Part shown: positions 35,267 to 42,585 of the stretch, in pieces | Position numbering within the stretch: position 1 is the first letter of the stretch | Layout: every line of letters starts with the position of its first letter | NCBI GenBank assembly: GCA_026625625.1 | Contig: CP113055.1 | Location: 2,606,501-2,670,500, forward strand | DNA from: Blastomonas sp. SL216 | GTDB taxonomy: Bacteria > Pseudomonadota > Alphaproteobacteria > Sphingomonadales > Sphingomonadaceae | Length of the DNA stretch: 64,000 nt | Direction of reading: 5' to 3' | Notes under the pieces: generated by a model | Databases searched by the model: none | Told to the model about the DNA's origin: nothing | The model's input: the letters and a program-made list of their open reading frames with translations, nothing else | Translations under genes and position numbers: made by a program

Positions 35267-35291
35267 AACCCCCCGCTACCGGGATGGTTCC
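35267..35291 (-). promoter_or_regulatory. EcfG-type promoter upstream of ecfG (autoregulation)
   Basis: On the minus strand: GGAAC (35291-35287), 16 bp, then GGTT (35270-35267); the consensus is GGAAC-N16/17-CGTT, one mismatch. It points towards ecfG, whose start is 106 bp away. It lies back to back with the entericidin promoter, 13 bp apart. Confidence 0.55.
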
Positions 35292-35304
35292 AAGCGATTT
35301 GTCG

Positions 35305-35329
35305 GCAACCTGTATCCCAGCTTCGCGTT
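35305..35329 (+). promoter_or_regulatory. EcfG-like promoter upstream of entericidin gene
   Basis: GCAAC (35305-35309), 16 bp, CGTT (35326-35329): the -10 is perfect and the -35 has one mismatch from GGAAC. It is 61 bp upstream of the entericidin start codon and divergent from the ecfG promoter. Confidence 0.45.
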
Positions 35330-35390
35330 AATGGCCGGGCCAACCCCCAGAACATCAACAACAAGCCATTGAAGAAGAAGGATGATCCCC

Positions 35391-35528
35391 ATGAACCGTA
35401 GCGCCTCTCTCCGTATCGTGATCGCCGCCGGCCTGGTCGCGTCGCTGCTTTCTGCCTGCAACACCGTCAAGGGTGCCGGCCGCGACGTCGAATCGGTTGG
35501 CCGTGCCGCCGAACGCGCCATCGACTGA
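35391..35528 (+). CDS. Entericidin A/B-family small lipoprotein
   Basis: A 45-residue protein. The signal peptide ends in a lipobox LLSAC (Cys at about 22), and the mature part NTVKGAGRDVESVGRAAERAID is the entericidin signature (N-T-V-x-G-x-G-x-D-V). Entericidins are membrane lipoproteins, stress-induced in several bacteria and once proposed as a toxin-antidote pair. Upstream is an EcfG-like promoter and downstream a strong terminator, so it is a single-gene transcript within the stress cluster. It is preceded by AAGAAGGATG-type purine-rich sequence. Confidence 0.9.
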   Translation: MNRSASLRIVIAAGLVASLLSACNTVKGAGRDVESVGRAAERAID

Positions 35529-35551
35529 TCGCCTCGATCCATCGCGCAAAG

Positions 35552-35582
35552 AAAAAGGCCCGGATCGCTCCGGGCCTTTTTT
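35552..35582. terminator. Bidirectional terminator between entericidin and DUF1328 genes
   Basis: AAAAAGGCCCGGA pairs perfectly with TCCGGGCCTTTTT around a TCGC loop, giving U runs on both strands. It follows the entericidin stop by 23 bp and the convergent DUF1328 stop by 23 bp, so it can end both transcripts. Confidence 0.92.
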
Positions 35583-35605
35583 GTAATCGGCTGAATGATG
35601 CACTA

Positions 35606-35773
35606 TTACGCGCGGCCGCGCACCAGATGCATCACCAGGCTGGCCACGAGGAACAGCAGGAAAAGGAAGAAAAGGATCTTGGCAATACCTGCCGAAGCTC
35701 CGGCGATACCGCCAAAGCCCAGCACGCCTGCGACGATCGCGACGATCAGAAAGATAAGGGCATAACGCAACAT
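35606..35773 (-). CDS. DUF1328 small membrane protein (YtjA-like)
   Basis: A 55-residue protein, [20 protein letters not shown] at the start, then [20 protein letters not shown]. Two hydrophobic helices separated by the Gly-rich turn [14 protein letters not shown] are diagnostic of DUF1328. The function is unknown; the genes are often stress-induced. Its own EcfG-like promoter is 29 bp upstream of the start. It shares a bidirectional terminator with the convergent entericidin gene. Confidence 0.9.
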   Translation of the reverse strand: MLRYALIFLIVAIVAGVLGFGGIAGASAGIAKILFFLFLLFLVASLVMHLVRGRA

Positions 35774-35801
35774 GGTTCATCTCCGATTGGGATGAACCGG
35801 T

Positions 35802-35827
35802 TACGAAGCCATGGGCGATGCGGTTCC
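35802..35827 (-). promoter_or_regulatory. EcfG-type promoter upstream of DUF1328 gene
   Basis: On the minus strand: GGAAC (35827-35823), 17 bp, CGTA (35805-35802), the same -10 variant as at dps. The start codon is 28 bp further on, a normal short leader. Confidence 0.55.
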
Positions 35828-35859
35828 CTGGACGCCGTGAATTTAGCTTCCCGGCCCGA

Positions 35860-36687
35860 TCAGCGGCGCAGCGCAGAACCCATCGGTTCGCTGGTCACCG
35901 GATAGCCCATGCCCTCGGGAATGCACAAGAACGGCTTGCCGTCGCGCTCTTCGATGAACGGCATGATCATCTGCGGCGGATAGTGCGTGGCATGCTCCAC
36001 CGCATCGGCATGGCAGCCCAGCTGTGCCAGGCGTTCCATGTTGCGCCGGGTGGGGAAGATCAGCTTGACCTTGCCTTCATCCGCCATGGCCAGGGCATCG
36101 GATGCAGAGGCCCAGAACAGATGCCGGTTCTCGGTCGCATCGACCTCGACGATATGATCATGCCCGTCATAGCGCGCGATATAGAAGCGCGTGTCGAACA
36201 CCCGCCCCTCGTTGAACGGCGGCCGCCAGCGCGTGAACGGGGTCAGCGCCGAAAGATCGAACTGCCATTGAGCCTCGCGGCACAGCGCAGAAAACACGCT
36301 GCCTGCATTCATCGCCGCCCTGGCTGCAGCCAGCGCCTCACGCTCGGGCGGAACGACAAAACCGATGCCAAGCCCGGTTTCCTCGATCGTCTCGCGAATG
36401 GCGGCGATGCGGGCGGCGGCATCATCCGGGTCCAGCTGATGATCGATGCTGGCGGCAATCGCATGGTCATCGGGATCGACCCGGCCCCCGGGAAACACCA
36501 CCGCGCCGCCTGCAAACACCATTTGCGACGATCGCTCGACCATCAGCAGCTCGGGCGCGCCGCCTTCGGGGCAATCGCGGAAGATGACGATGGTGGCGGC
36601 GGGCGTGGCAGCGATCAGCGGTTCGCCGGTGCGCGGATCGACGGTCTGGATATGCGGGTCAGCGGTCTGCGGTTCGGGATCGGCCAT
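35860..36687 (-). CDS. Nudix hydrolase family protein
   Basis: A 275-residue cytoplasmic protein. The Nudix signature is extended: GGAVVFPGGRVDPDD (about 59-73) starts the box and AIRETIEETGLGIGF carries the RExxEE core, with a longer spacer than the usual 23-residue box. Similar long Nudix proteins in proteobacteria are related to NUDT19-type CoA or acyl-CoA diphosphatases, but the substrate cannot be fixed. It lies head-to-tail upstream of the DUF1328 gene on the same strand after 86 bp, which holds that gene's promoter. Confidence 0.85.
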   Translation of the reverse strand: MADPEPQTADPHIQTVDPRTGEPLIAATPAATIVIFRDCPEGGAPELLMVERSSQMVFAGGAVVFPGGRVDPDDHAIAASIDHQLDPDDAAARIAAIRETIEETGLGIGFVVPPEREALAAARAAMNAGSVFSALCREAQWQFDLSALTPFTRWRPPFNEGRVFDTRFYIARYDGHDHIVEVDATENRHLFWASASDALAMADEGKVKLIFPTRRNMERLAQLGCHADAVEHATHYPPQMIMPFIEERDGKPFLCIPEGMGYPVTSEPMGSALRR

Positions 36688-36748
36688 GCACCCGTCATTG
36701 CCTATCGCGCGCAGACTGCCAAGCGCGAAAAATGCCAGCGCCGCCGGG

Positions 36749-37009
36749 TCAGTGGCGCAGGATCCGCTCGGCGATCCGGTCCGGCTCGATGCGATACAGC
36801 CGCTGCGCCGCTTCGCGCGCCAGCGATCCGTAGCGATCGGGCAGGTCGGCTGCGCTGCTGACTAGCTCCGCCTCGCGCTCGCATTCATCGACCAGCATGT
36901 CGAGCAGGCCGATCAGCTTTTCGCGTTCGGGCGAAGACAAGGCCGGCGACATCTGCGTGGGCGCGCGCCCGAAAAGGCTGAGCCCCTTTTGCGCCAATAT
37001 GCCGATCAT
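36749..37009 (-). CDS. Hypothetical protein, 86 residues
   Basis: Preceded by AAGGAG with 8-bp spacing, so likely a true gene. It is mostly helical, with charged residues (SSPEREKLIGLLDMLVDECEREAELVSSAADLPDRYGSLAREAAQRLYRIEPDRIAERILRH) across two probable helices. There is no signal peptide and I do not recognise a family. It lies 61 bp upstream of the Nudix gene on the same strand, possibly co-transcribed. Confidence 0.65.
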   Translation of the reverse strand: MIGILAQKGLSLFGRAPTQMSPALSSPEREKLIGLLDMLVDECEREAELVSSAADLPDRYGSLAREAAQRLYRIEPDRIAERILRH

Positions 37010-37125
37010 TGCTGCGTCTCCTTTTTTGCTTGCGATGCGATGAAGGGGATAACGGCAGCGGCGAGAGCCGGTTTAGGATTTTGATAACCATGATTCCCGG
37101 CGGGCCATCCACTCATTGCCGCAGA

Positions 37126-37542
37126 TCATTCCGGCAGCTTCATGCCGTGAATGTAGAGCAGCATGATGCCCACGGCCTGCTGCATTTCGGTCCAATGGGA
37201 TGGAGCGCAAGGCATGGCCTGGCCAAAAGCCGAGTTGGTAATGGCTATGGCGAGAAACTGGTTTAGCCTTTCCATCAGCAAGACCCGCTCACCAGGCGTA
37301 AGGGGTGGCAGGCAGATGCTGTCTGACCCGGCCCACATCACCAGCTTCTGGTCGAGCCGTTCTGCAAATAGATCGTCAAAGGGTACCTTGATCAGGTTTT
37401 CCCGGTTCAAGTCTCCGATCTGGTCATAAAAGGGCCAGATCAAGGTGCACAGCCGATAGCCACTGCACTTCGGGGGATCGATCCAAATCCCCGCATCGCT
37501 ATCCAGCCAGTCCAGGTAATCGAGAAAGGCATCGACAGTCAT
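37126..37542 (-). CDS. Hypothetical protein, 138 residues
   Basis: Read from the ATG at 37542 with GGGGG upstream; the frame is open another 87 codons but without a ribosome-binding site. Residues include VDAFLDYLDWLDSDAGIWIDPP and PLTPGERVLLMERLNQFLAIAITNSAFGQAM, both helical. No signal peptide and no recognised family. Its DNA is visibly lower in GC and codon bias than neighbours, and the following 470 bp are also AT-rich, so horizontal acquisition is possible. Confidence 0.55.
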   Translation of the reverse strand: MTVDAFLDYLDWLDSDAGIWIDPPKCSGYRLCTLIWPFYDQIGDLNRENLIKVPFDDLFAERLDQKLVMWAGSDSICLPPLTPGERVLLMERLNQFLAIAITNSAFGQAMPCAPSHWTEMQQAVGIMLLYIHGMKLPE

Positions 37543-38016
37543 TCTACCCCCACAGATTTGCAATCGATTGCAGAAGGAGGCGCTCTCTAGAACCATGCTG
37601 ACGAAATGCAAGCAGAGAAGTCGATGACCGGCAGACCAGATGTAGCAGGACACTGGCTGGGCTGGCCTTGTAAACTGTATACTAGTACTGCCAAGTGGAT
37701 CCAATATTATTCCAATAGGCTGCAGAGAGCCCGTATTTCGGGATATGTGCGGGAGAATTGGTTGGCGTGCCGTGCAGCACTGGGCGCAGTTTGCGCACCG
37801 CACCGGCTTGAATGATGAACCGCCAGACCGGTCTTGTGTCGAAAGTTTTTACAAATCAGCTGGAGCGTAGGGATGCGTTAACCATAGAGCCCTATGTAAA
37901 AGCTCGTAATTCCGCTGATGGCACGGCGCGTGCAACGTCGCACGTACAGTCATCTTCACTTCAGGCAGGGCGGCTCGCTAGTCAGGTCTCGCAGCCGCCC
38001 TGCCATCCCCTTCCCC
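37543..38016. other. AT-richer intergenic stretch, no gene seen
   Basis: A 474-bp gap with lower GC than the rest of the window, including ACTAGTACTGCCAAG and a run of mixed A/T around 37680-37720. No frame here has both a ribosome-binding site and coding-like codon use, and no tRNA or insertion-sequence end was recognised. It may be the remains of a laterally acquired segment together with the neighbouring hypothetical gene. Confidence 0.5.
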
Positions 38017-38814
38017 TCAATGTTCCGCCAGCGACCGCAGCACCTGCATGGTGTGTGCGTCAGCCGGGAAGAATGTCTCCAGCGCCAGCTCGGACAGGGT
38101 GATATCGCGCGGCGTCCCGAAAATCGTCACCGTGGTCATGAACGACAGCCTGCCTGCCACCGTATCGATCGTCAGCGGCAGCGCGATCGGCGCGCGGCCC
38201 GGCGGCGCATTGTCATTCGCCGACCCGGGATAGCCGGCCAGCTCATCGCGCAGCTCGGCCAGCCCCGAATCGGCGGTCAGCTCGATATCGCGATCGAGCC
38301 GGTGAAGGATGTAGCTGCGCCATTGTTCATAGTTGACGATCTGCGGGGCAAGGCCATCGGGGTGCAGCGCCAGCCGCAGCACGTTGACCGGCGGTACCAG
38401 CAGGTGCGGCGCGATCTGCTCGGTCAGCAAGGCGAGCGCGCCATTGGCGGCGACCATGTTCCAGTGCCGGTCCACCGCCAGTGCCGGAAACGGCTCATGC
38501 GCCTTGAGCAGATGCTCGACCGCCGCAAGCGCCTCGGCCATTTCCGGCGCGGACAGGCCCGTCTCCTCGAACTCGGGGGCGAGCCCGGCCGCGAGCAGGA
38601 TCTGGTTGCGCGCACGCAGCGGGATGTCGAGATAATCGGCCAGGCGGATGATCAGCTCGCGGCTCGGCTGTGCACGGCCGGTTTCGACAAAGCTCAGATG
38701 CCGGGTCGACATTTCCACCTCCAGCGCCAGTTGCAGCTGGCTGAGACGGCGGCGTTCGCGCCATTGGCGCAGTTGCTGCCCGGCGGGCTCCTGGGTGCGG
38801 CTATCGTGCTTCAT
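38017..38814 (-). CDS. XRE-family regulator with MmyB-like C-terminal domain
   Basis: A 265-residue transcription factor. Residues 14-70 are a Cro/C1 helix-turn-helix (QQLRQWRERRRLSQLQLALEVEMSTRHLSFVETGRAQPSRELIIRLADYL). The rest is the MmyB-type ligand-binding region (PFPALAVDRHWNMVAANGALALL; LRLALHPDGLAPQIVNYEQWRSYILHRL), which in relatives binds fatty acids or small hydrophobic ligands. The neighbours (ubiA downstream, kynA further on) do not define its target. Length and domains are complete. Confidence 0.88.
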   Translation of the reverse strand: MKHDSRTQEPAGQQLRQWRERRRLSQLQLALEVEMSTRHLSFVETGRAQPSRELIIRLADYLDIPLRARNQILLAAGLAPEFEETGLSAPEMAEALAAVEHLLKAHEPFPALAVDRHWNMVAANGALALLTEQIAPHLLVPPVNVLRLALHPDGLAPQIVNYEQWRSYILHRLDRDIELTADSGLAELRDELAGYPGSANDNAPPGRAPIALPLTIDTVAGRLSFMTTVTIFGTPRDITLSELALETFFPADAHTMQVLRSLAEH

Positions 38815-38870
38815 GCGTGCAAGGCTAGCCGAGCGCGATAGCCAGGGCCATTACCTGGCAGGTCATCGAA

Positions 38871-39779
38871 TCAACCCGCAAGGCCCACCACGGCAAAGGC
38901 CAGAAAGGCGAGCAGCCCGGCATTGCGGTTGCTGCGGAACTTGGCGAGCGGGTCCTGCGGGTCCGCGGGCCGGAGCGCCAGCACCTGCCACGCCAGATGC
39001 GCCGCCACCGGCAGCAGCGCCATCACCGCCACCCAATCGGGCCGCACCAGCCAGATCGCGCCGCCCCATGCCGCGATGGTGAGGATGTAGCAAAAGCCGA
39101 CGCCCGGCCGCACGGCCCCGCCCAGCGCACGCGCGCTGGAGCGGATGCCGACCAGCGCGTCATCCTCGACATCCTGCAGCGCGTAGATGGTGTCATAGCC
39201 GATCACCCAGGCGATGCAGCCGCCGTACAGCAGTAGCCCGGCCAGCGGAACGGTACCCGCCACCGCCGCCCAGGCGACCAGCGCACCCCAGCTGAACACC
39301 AGCCCCAGCCAGACCTGCGGCCACCAGGTGATTCGCTTCATGAACGGATAGGCCGCGACCAGCGCCAGCGAGGCGATGGCGATCAGCGCGGCAACCAGGT
39401 TGAGCTGCACCAGAACGACCAGCCCGATCAGGCACAGGGCGAGCAGCCAGCCCCAGGCGGCCTTGAGGGTGACGGCACCGCTCGCCAGCGGCCGTCCGCG
39501 CGTGCGCGCGACGCGGGCGTCGAGATCGCGGTCGACAATGTCGTTATACACGCAGCCCGCGCCGCGCATCGCAATCGCGCCCAGCAGCATCCACAGCAGC
39601 AGCGGCCAGTGCGTGATCAGCCCGCCCGCCAGCGCCAGCGCATAGGCGCAGGGCCAGTAGAGCAGCCACCAGCCGATCGGCCGGTCGAATCGCGCCAGCA
39701 GCGCAAAGGGTCGCATCCCGGTCGGCAGCACCGACAGCAGGCCGCGGGTTTCGGTATCGGGGAGCGGGGTGCTGGTCAT
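38871..39779 (-). CDS. ubiA: 4-hydroxybenzoate polyprenyltransferase
   Basis: A 302-residue integral membrane prenyltransferase for ubiquinone synthesis: it joins a polyprenyl diphosphate to 4-hydroxybenzoate. Both Asp-rich Mg-binding motifs are present, VYNDIVDRDLDARVARTRGRPL (about 82-103) and GYDTIYALQDVEDDALVGIRSSA (about 186-208). About eight hydrophobic helices. The ATG at 39779 is preferred; codons further upstream add nothing. It lies downstream of kynA across a 117-bp gap with a degenerate copy of an extragenic repeat. Confidence 0.93.
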   Translation of the reverse strand: MTSTPLPDTETRGLLSVLPTGMRPFALLARFDRPIGWWLLYWPCAYALALAGGLITHWPLLLWMLLGAIAMRGAGCVYNDIVDRDLDARVARTRGRPLASGAVTLKAAWGWLLALCLIGLVVLVQLNLVAALIAIASLALVAAYPFMKRITWWPQVWLGLVFSWGALVAWAAVAGTVPLAGLLLYGGCIAWVIGYDTIYALQDVEDDALVGIRSSARALGGAVRPGVGFCYILTIAAWGGAIWLVRPDWVAVMALLPVAAHLAWQVLALRPADPQDPLAKFRSNRNAGLLAFLAFAVVGLAG

Positions 39780-39847
39780 GGGGCAAGGCTTAGCGGGGAT
39801 TCGCTGCGCACGAAACCTGCCGAACGCATGTCCCTGCAACGAATTTT

Positions 39848-39885
39848 GTCACCCCCGCGCAGGCGGAGGTGGCGCTTTCGAGGGA
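39848..39885. repeat. Degenerate extragenic repeat fragment
   Basis: GTCACCCCCGCGCAGG followed by CGGAGGTGG resembles one arm of the palindromic repeat at 55934. The matching arm is missing, so it is a decayed or partial copy in the gap between ubiA and kynA. Confidence 0.35.
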
Positions 39886-39896
39886 AGCTAGGGCCA

Positions 39897-40703
39897 CTAG
39901 AGCCGCGTGCGAAGCGACCAGAGTTCGGGAAAGGCGCGTTTGGTGAGGGTCGTGTGCAGATAGGCCGCGCCCGCCGTGCCGCCGGTGCCGCGCTTCAGCC
40001 CGATGATGCGCTCCACCGTCAGCACATGCTTGTGCCGCCACGCTGCCATCGCATCGTCGAGATCGACCAGCTTTTCGGCGAGCTGGTAGAGGTCCCAATA
40101 GCGCTCGGGCTGGCGATACACTTCCAGGAACGCATCCTCCACCGCCGCATCGGGCGTGTGCGCCTGGGCAAAATCGCGCGTCAGCAGCGCAGGGGGAATG
40201 GCAAAGCCCGCACGCGCCAGCGCCGCAATGGCATTGTCCCACAGGCTGGGGGCGACCAGCGCCTGCTCCATCGCGCCAAGAGCGTGCGGACGGTCCTGCT
40301 GATATTTCAGGAATGCGCCATCCTTCAGCCCCAGCAGATATTCGACCGTGCGGAACTGATCGGACTGGAAGCCCGAGCTGGGCCCCAGCACGCCGCGAAA
40401 GCGGGTATAATCGCTGGGCGTCATCGTCGAGAGGATATCCCAGCTCAATGTCATCACCGCCTGGATGCGGCTCACCCGAGCCAGCCCCTTATAGGCTGGG
40501 ATCAGCGCGCCACTGGCGACCTGGGCATTGGCCAGCTGCAGCTCGCGGATGATCTGCTTGAGCCACAATTCCTTGGTCTGGTGGATGATGATGAACAGCA
40601 TCTCGTCATCCTCGGACGAGATCGGGTGCTGGCAATCGAGCAGCGAATCCAGCGCGAGATAGCGCGCATAGGTCATCGGCGGGGTCGTGGGATGATCGGT
40701 CAT
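39897..40703 (-). CDS. kynA: Tryptophan 2,3-dioxygenase
   Basis: A 268-residue haem dioxygenase that opens the indole ring of L-tryptophan to N-formylkynurenine. The family blocks are FIIIHQTKELWLKQI (active-site His41), SGFQSDQFRTVEYLLGLKDG (substrate region), and WRHKHVLTVERIIGLKRGTGGTAGAAYL (about 230-257), carrying the haem-ligand His and the GTGGTAG substrate loop. Start at 40703. The formamidase step could be done by the KynB-like hydrolase at 7007, 33 kb away; no kynureninase is visible. Neighbouring ubiA and two lipoprotein genes are not functionally related. Confidence 0.93.
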   Translation of the reverse strand: MTDHPTTPPMTYARYLALDSLLDCQHPISSEDDEMLFIIIHQTKELWLKQIIRELQLANAQVASGALIPAYKGLARVSRIQAVMTLSWDILSTMTPSDYTRFRGVLGPSSGFQSDQFRTVEYLLGLKDGAFLKYQQDRPHALGAMEQALVAPSLWDNAIAALARAGFAIPPALLTRDFAQAHTPDAAVEDAFLEVYRQPERYWDLYQLAEKLVDLDDAMAAWRHKHVLTVERIIGLKRGTGGTAGAAYLHTTLTKRAFPELWSLRTRL

Positions 40704-40743
40704 GCCCGCGTCATAGCGCCGGGGCAAACAAAGCGGAACCGCT

Positions 40744-40995
40744 TCAGCGCTCGCCTTGTGCGACAGCATCGGCAGCGGCCTGATCGGCCTTGCGGGTCGC
40801 CGCATCGGGATTGGCCTGGCGCTCGTCCAGCATTTCTGCGGCATCGTCGAGCGCGCGGGCCTCGCCCACGGTCACGCCGCCCGGGCCCGGATCGTTTTCC
40901 GCCGGCCCGCAGGACGCCAGACCAAATGACAAGGCCGCCAGCGCCAAAGCGCTGACGGCCCGTGTCTTACCTGCGCTTCCGAAGAAGCGAGGCAT
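40744..40995 (-). CDS. Small putative lipoprotein
   Basis: An 83-residue protein with signal peptide and lipobox (ALSFGLASC, Cys at about 29), then a short acidic, Ala-rich tail: EARALDDAAEMLDERQANPDAATRKADQAAADAV. The start overlaps the stop of the upstream Ala-rich lipoprotein gene (TAATG), so both are coupled. No family recognised; small lipoproteins with helical tails often tether or shield outer-membrane components. Confidence 0.7.
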   Translation of the reverse strand: MPRFFGSAGKTRAVSALALAALSFGLASCGPAENDPGPGGVTVGEARALDDAAEMLDERQANPDAATRKADQAAADAVAQGER

Positions 40996-41315
40996 TACTT
41001 CTTGGCAGCTTCGCCAGCGGCAGCAGCAGCGTCCTTGGCAGCGTCCTTGGCTTCGCCAGCAGCAGCAGCGGCCTTGTCGGCGCCAGCTTCAGCAGCGTCA
41101 ACGGCGCCTTCAGCAGCAGCTTCGGTGGCTTCGCCAGCAGCTTCGGTGGCTTCAGCAGCGGCGTCGCCAGCAGCTTCAGCAGCTTCCATGCCGGCGTCGG
41201 CAGCTTCTTCAGCGGTTGCTTCGGCGGTGGCAGCTTCTTCGGTCTTTTCTGCGCCGCAAGCAGCCAGAGCCAGCGAGAGTGCGGCAACCGATGCGATCGA
41301 AATAATGCTCTTCAT
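40995..41315 (-). CDS. Alanine-rich lipoprotein with repetitive helical tail
   Basis: A 106-residue protein: signal peptide with lipobox LALAAC (Cys at about 19), then about 80 residues built of AAEATEAAGEATEAAAEG-type repeats of Ala, Glu, Gly and Thr with Lys near the end. This predicts a long amphipathic helix, akin to other bacterial repetitive lipoproteins and LEA-like proteins. The repetition at the DNA level (GCAGC and GCTTC runs) leaves other frames open too; only this one has a signal peptide and a ribosome-binding site. Followed by a second lipoprotein gene with TAATG overlap. Function unknown. Confidence 0.75.
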   Translation of the reverse strand: MKSIISIASVAALSLALAACGAEKTEEAATAEATAEEAADAGMEAAEAAGDAAAEATEAAGEATEAAAEGAVDAAEAGADKAAAAAGEAKDAAKDAAAAAGEAAKK

Positions 41316-41547
41316 CTTGAACTTCCGTCCTTGTCTAAATGGCTGATTGCAGCCCAAAAGGAGTTAAACACGTCACAACCGTGCCGACAAGCTTCAGCCA
41401 AGCCCCCACTGTCGGACGCGCGCATCTAGCGCCCAAATTTTTCCTTTGCAATCTTTTTGGTTGGGATAAGCGACAAAGCGTGACACGGCTTTACGTCCTG
41501 CTGATCGGCAGCACCACGCCGACCGGCCTGCGAAGCCGCATTGACCA

Positions 41548-41569
41548 CATATAAAGATTTCTTTATATG
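41548..41569. promoter_or_regulatory. Perfect inverted repeat, candidate SahR-type operator
   Basis: CATATAAAGA (41548-41557) and TCTTTATATG (41560-41569) form a perfect inverted repeat around TT, ending 8 bp before the start codon of the ArsR-methyltransferase gene. Palindromes of this AT-rich kind are typical for ArsR-family operators. Because it overlaps the likely promoter or leader, binding would repress the met operon. Confidence 0.65.
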
Positions 41570-41577
41570 CCCCTTCC

Positions 41578-42585
41578 ATGGACATGGGAACCCTCTTCCG
41601 GGCACTGGCGGACGACAGCCGGCTGCGCATCATGCTGCTGCTGCAGCTGATGGAGCTGTCGGTGGGCGAGCTGGCGCAGGTGCTGGACCAGAGCCAGCCG
41701 CGCGTATCGCGCCATGTCCGCATCCTGGCCGAGGCCGGGCTCGCCGAACGGCACAAGGAGGGCAGCTGGGTATTCCTGCGCCCGGCCCTGCCGCGCCGCG
41801 ACCATGAGGCTGCGCGGCTGCTCGACGCGTTCCTGCGCCGCGAGGACGCGGTTGGTCCGGCGCTGGCCGCGCAGCACGCCGAAGACCGCAAGCAGCTGGA
41901 TGCGATCCGCGCGGTCCGCGATCAGCACGCAGCCAATTTCTTCGCGCAGCATGCGGGCGAATGGGATGCGATCCGCTCGCTGCATCTGCCCGAGGCCGAG
42001 GTCGAGGCCGCACTCGCCGCAATGATCGGCGATCGCCCGCTGGGCCGCCTGCTCGATATCGGCACCGGCACGGGCCGCATGATCGAGCTGTTCGGCCCCG
42101 CCGCCGATCACAGCACCGCGCTCGATCGCAGCCCTGAAATGCTGCGTCTGGCGCGCGCCAAGCTGCAGCATCTGGCAAGCGGCGAGGTCGATCTGATCCA
42201 GGCCGATTTCTATGCCCTGCCGCTCGCCGATCAAGCTGCGGACACCATCCTTCTGCACCAGGTGCTGCATTATGCGCAGAACCCGCAGGCCGTGCTCGAC
42301 GAGGCAGGCCGCGTGGCTGCACCGGGCGCGCGAATCGCCATTGTCGATTTTGCCGCCCATGCGCTTGAAGAGCTGCGCGAGCGCGATGCGCATGCAAGGC
42401 TTGGCTTCAGCGACGAGGCCATGGCCGCAATGCTCAACCATGCTGGTTTTGCCGTGGCCGGTACGCGCAGCCTTTCGGGCGGCACGCTCACCGTCAAGAT
42501 CTGGCTGGGCCAGCATCGCGGCGAGCCTGCCCGCATCCGCCCCCATTCCCAAACACAAGAAACGCCCAGAAAGGCTGCCGCATGA
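41578..42585 (+). CDS. ArsR-family regulator fused to a SAM-dependent methyltransferase domain (SahR-like)
   Basis: A 335-residue protein. Residues 1-90 are an ArsR winged helix (MGTLFRALADDSRLRIMLLL, then GELAQVLDQSQPRVSRHVRILAEAGL). Residues about 130-310 are a class I methyltransferase (LLDIGTGTGRMIELFGP and LADQAADTILLHQVLHY). This fusion next to metF and metH matches SahR-type regulators, which sense S-adenosylhomocysteine and control methionine synthesis; I name the analogy from memory. The C-terminal domain may bind SAH rather than methylate. A perfect palindrome just upstream is the likely autoregulatory operator. It overlaps metF by 4 bp. Confidence 0.85.
   Translation: MDMGTLFRALADDSRLRIMLLLQLMELSVGELAQVLDQSQPRVSRHVRILAEAGLAERHKEGSWVFLRPALPRRDHEAARLLDAFLRREDAVGPALAAQHAEDRKQLDAIRAVRDQHAANFFAQHAGEWDAIRSLHLPEAEVEAALAAMIGDRPLGRLLDIGTGTGRMIELFGPAADHSTALDRSPEMLRLARAKLQHLASGEVDLIQADFYALPLADQAADTILLHQVLHYAQNPQAVLDEAGRVAAPGARIAIVDFAAHALEELRERDAHARLGFSDEAMAAMLNHAGFAVAGTRSLSGGTLTVKIWLGQHRGEPARIRPHSQTQETPRKAAA

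Noticed and set aside
40985-41290. Regularly repeated GC-rich units that could be mistaken for a CRISPR or tandem repeat locus
   Set aside because: The repetition encodes an Ala/Glu-rich lipoprotein tail with signal peptide; there are no constant repeats with unique spacers.
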